From positions 1 to 64,000 of the forward strand of contig NZ_BMGM01000012.1 of NCBI RefSeq assembly GCF_014640195.1: 64,000 bases of DNA. Direction: 5' to 3'. A program made the translations under genes and the position numbers. Below the pieces are notes generated by a model that saw nothing but the letters and a program-made list of their open reading frames with translations, was not told where the DNA came from and did no database searches. Below, piece after piece: positions 62,765 to 64,000 of the stretch. This DNA is from Psychroflexus planctonicus. GTDB lineage: Bacteria; Bacteroidota; Bacteroidia; Flavobacteriales; Flavobacteriaceae. Every line of letters begins with the position of its first letter. Position 1 is the first letter of the stretch.

Positions 62765-63406
62765 TTACTTTACTCGCGTAAGTGTTAAGCCATCTCTTAT
62801 GGGCAACAAAACAGATTCAACAGCTTCATGTTGATTGATGTATTTGTTGTAATCTATTAAAGCAAGAGTATCTTTATCTTTAGGGTTTATATCTTCAACA
62901 ACTTTACCGCTCCATAAAACATTGTCTGATAAGATTAAAGCACCAGGATTACATAAGGGTAAAGCCAAGTCAAAGTAGTTTTTATAATTCATTTTATCGG
63001 CATCAATAAAAACCAAGTCAAATTGAATATTTAAACTTGGAATAATATCTAATGCATTTCCAATATGTTGAAAAATCTGACTTGCTTTACCTGATTTTTC
63101 AAAATACTTAGTTTGCATCTCTTCTAATTCTTCATTTTTATCAATCGTATGCAATTGGCCTTCGGTTTGTAACCCTTCAGCTAAGCACAATGCAGAATAT
63201 CCTGTGTAAGTTCCTATTTCTAAAATGTGGGTTGGAGATTTTAGTTTCGAAATTAAACTCAATAACCTTCCTTGAAAATGGCCGCTTAACATTCGTGGCT
63301 GCAAGACCTTTTGCCAAGTTTCTCTTTGCAATTCTTGTAAGATTTTTGGTTCTGGCATGCTGTGTTCTTCAGCGTAAGCTTCAATGTTTTCAGGTAAGAA
63401 ATTCAT
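62765..63406 (-). CDS. Class I SAM-dependent O-methyltransferase
   Basis: 213 residues. SAM site LEIGTYTGYSALCLAEGL (about 62-79), metal Asp in FVFIDADKMNY-type motif (LVFIDADKMNY) and LSDNVLWSGKV: catechol/caffeoyl-CoA O-methyltransferase family. Substrate unknown. Its start overlaps the stop of the ACMSD-like gene (TAATG), so they form an operon. Confidence 0.9.
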   Translation of the reverse strand: MNFLPENIEAYAEEHSMPEPKILQELQRETWQKVLQPRMLSGHFQGRLLSLISKLKSPTHILEIGTYTGYSALCLAEGLQTEGQLHTIDKNEELEEMQTKYFEKSGKASQIFQHIGNALDIIPSLNIQFDLVFIDADKMNYKNYFDLALPLCNPGALILSDNVLWSGKVVEDINPKDKDTLALIDYNKYINQHEAVESVLLPIRDGLTLTRVK

Positions 63407-64000
63407 TAGCTTAAAATTCTTTTTACCAATTCTTCTTTACCTTTTTCATCGTCTCCATACAACCATTGCAATACATTGTTAGACCAAATTTGGTCACGTT
63501 CAATTTCAGAAATTACATTTTGGTCTACAGCTAAATCCAATATTTTTCCTGGATACGAAGACTGTTTTTCGCTTTCCATTTCACCTAATGGATATGGATC
63601 GTCAAGTCCAGTAATAATTTGTTTGGGTTGTTGATTATCTACTAATAATTTAAAGGATTTAGTATCATGAACTAAGGTATCAAAGAAAATATTTCGATGA
63701 CCAACTGATTTTCTTGGATGCACTTTACCTTCAAATAAATCGGGTCTACCATCAAAACCTTGAATTCTTCTTCCTAAGTTAATTTGTGCCAATTGTCCAC
63801 CATGTGCAAAACACACCCGCATGTTTGGGAATTTGTCTGGATATCCGTTTAACGTGTGAAAGTGATAGGCATCTGCACATTGGGCTAACATCCAAATCAG
63901 GTGAAATCGCCAAGATGTATTTTCTAATTTTATAAACTTTTCTCCATCATAAGGATGCACTTCAACTGCTAAATTGTACTTGCTTGCCATTTCGAAAATC
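63406..64000 (-). CDS. ACMSD-like amidohydrolase, 3' part (cut by window end)
   Basis: 198 codons are visible and the frame stays open to the window end (IFE precedes the Met at 63990), so the N-terminal half lies beyond. AVEVHPYD, VCFAHGG and ITGLDDPYPLGE carry the metal-binding His and catalytic Asp of the aminocarboxymuconate-semialdehyde decarboxylase family. That enzyme acts on the 3-HAO product, diverting it from quinolinate. A related decarboxylase with another substrate is possible. Confidence 0.78.
   Translation of the reverse strand, partial: IFEMASKYNLAVEVHPYDGEKFIKLENTSWRFHLIWMLAQCADAYHFHTLNGYPDKFPNMRVCFAHGGQLAQINLGRRIQGFDGRPDLFEGKVHPRKSVGHRNIFFDTLVHDTKSFKLLVDNQQPKQIITGLDDPYPLGEMESEKQSSYPGKILDLAVDQNVISEIERDQIWSNNVLQWLYGDDEKGKEELVKRILS

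Overview
The window reads as a chromosomal segment of an AT-rich member of the Flavobacteriaceae (Bacteroidota). The signs are promoter boxes of the form TAnnTTTG in front of many genes, weak or absent Shine-Dalgarno sequences, MenA and a full proC-proB-proA set, ParE/ParC of the Bacteroidota kind, CarboxypepD_reg-like and DUF6702 secreted proteins, and the MoxR/DUF58/DUF4129/SpoIIM/RDD cluster. I cannot name the species. No rRNA or tRNA gene and no CRISPR array was seen.

Layout. 1-3.7 kb is accessory DNA: the start of an IS110-family transposase cut by the window edge, a structured non-coding flank, two tandem seven-repeat propeller lipoproteins and a NUMOD4/HNH protein. 3.8-5.9 kb has an FKBP isomerase, 3-hydroxyanthranilate dioxygenase and a soluble DUF58 protein. 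5.94-6.21 kb is a 263-bp inverted-repeat element with a 5-bp duplication, a likely MITE. 6.4-13.9 kb is a seven-gene overlapping operon (SpoIIM-like, membrane protein, DUF4129, DUF4350, MoxR, DUF58, RdgB) with a divergent RDD gene. 14-19.5 kb holds menA, purB, a sirtuin, a regulatory-domain protein and a DEAD-box helicase. 19.58-20.03 kb carries tandem repeats lacking C on the + strand. 20-26.6 kb: hemN, usp, an Nramp-like transporter, a DUF389 fusion and a secreted protein. 26.6-31.6 kb: topoisomerase IV genes. 31.8-34.1 kb: a convergent nuclease-like/DNA methyltransferase pair, the best restriction-modification candidate here. 34.2-43.4 kb: GDPD, the proline operon, YbaB, and pfkA-gap-GlcNAc kinase-pgi. 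43.4-64 kb: RluA-like synthase, acyl-CoA carboxylase parts, RlmH and NadC, YihY, a BCCP-biotin carboxylase-carboxyltransferase operon, PepE and glutaminase, two secreted paralogues with DUF6702 and an M1 peptidase, a Tat component, an O-methyltransferase and an ACMSD-like amidohydrolase cut by the window end.

How the genes work together. 3-HAO (4.4 kb), NadC (49.9 kb) and the ACMSD-like enzyme (63.4 kb) are three steps around 3-hydroxyanthranilate and quinolinate, so a kynurenine route to NAD is plausible. PfkA, Gap and Pgi give central glycolysis, with an amino-sugar kinase inserted. The carboxylase genes suggest branched-chain or propionyl-CoA metabolism. The most unusual items are the nuclease/methyltransferase pair, the propeller lipoprotein pair beside a structured element, the MITE-like element, a degenerate lipid-kinase-like domain fused to DUF389, a cysteine-free sirtuin, and four genes whose TAnnTTTG box ends exactly 4 nt before ATG, which predicts leaderless transcripts.
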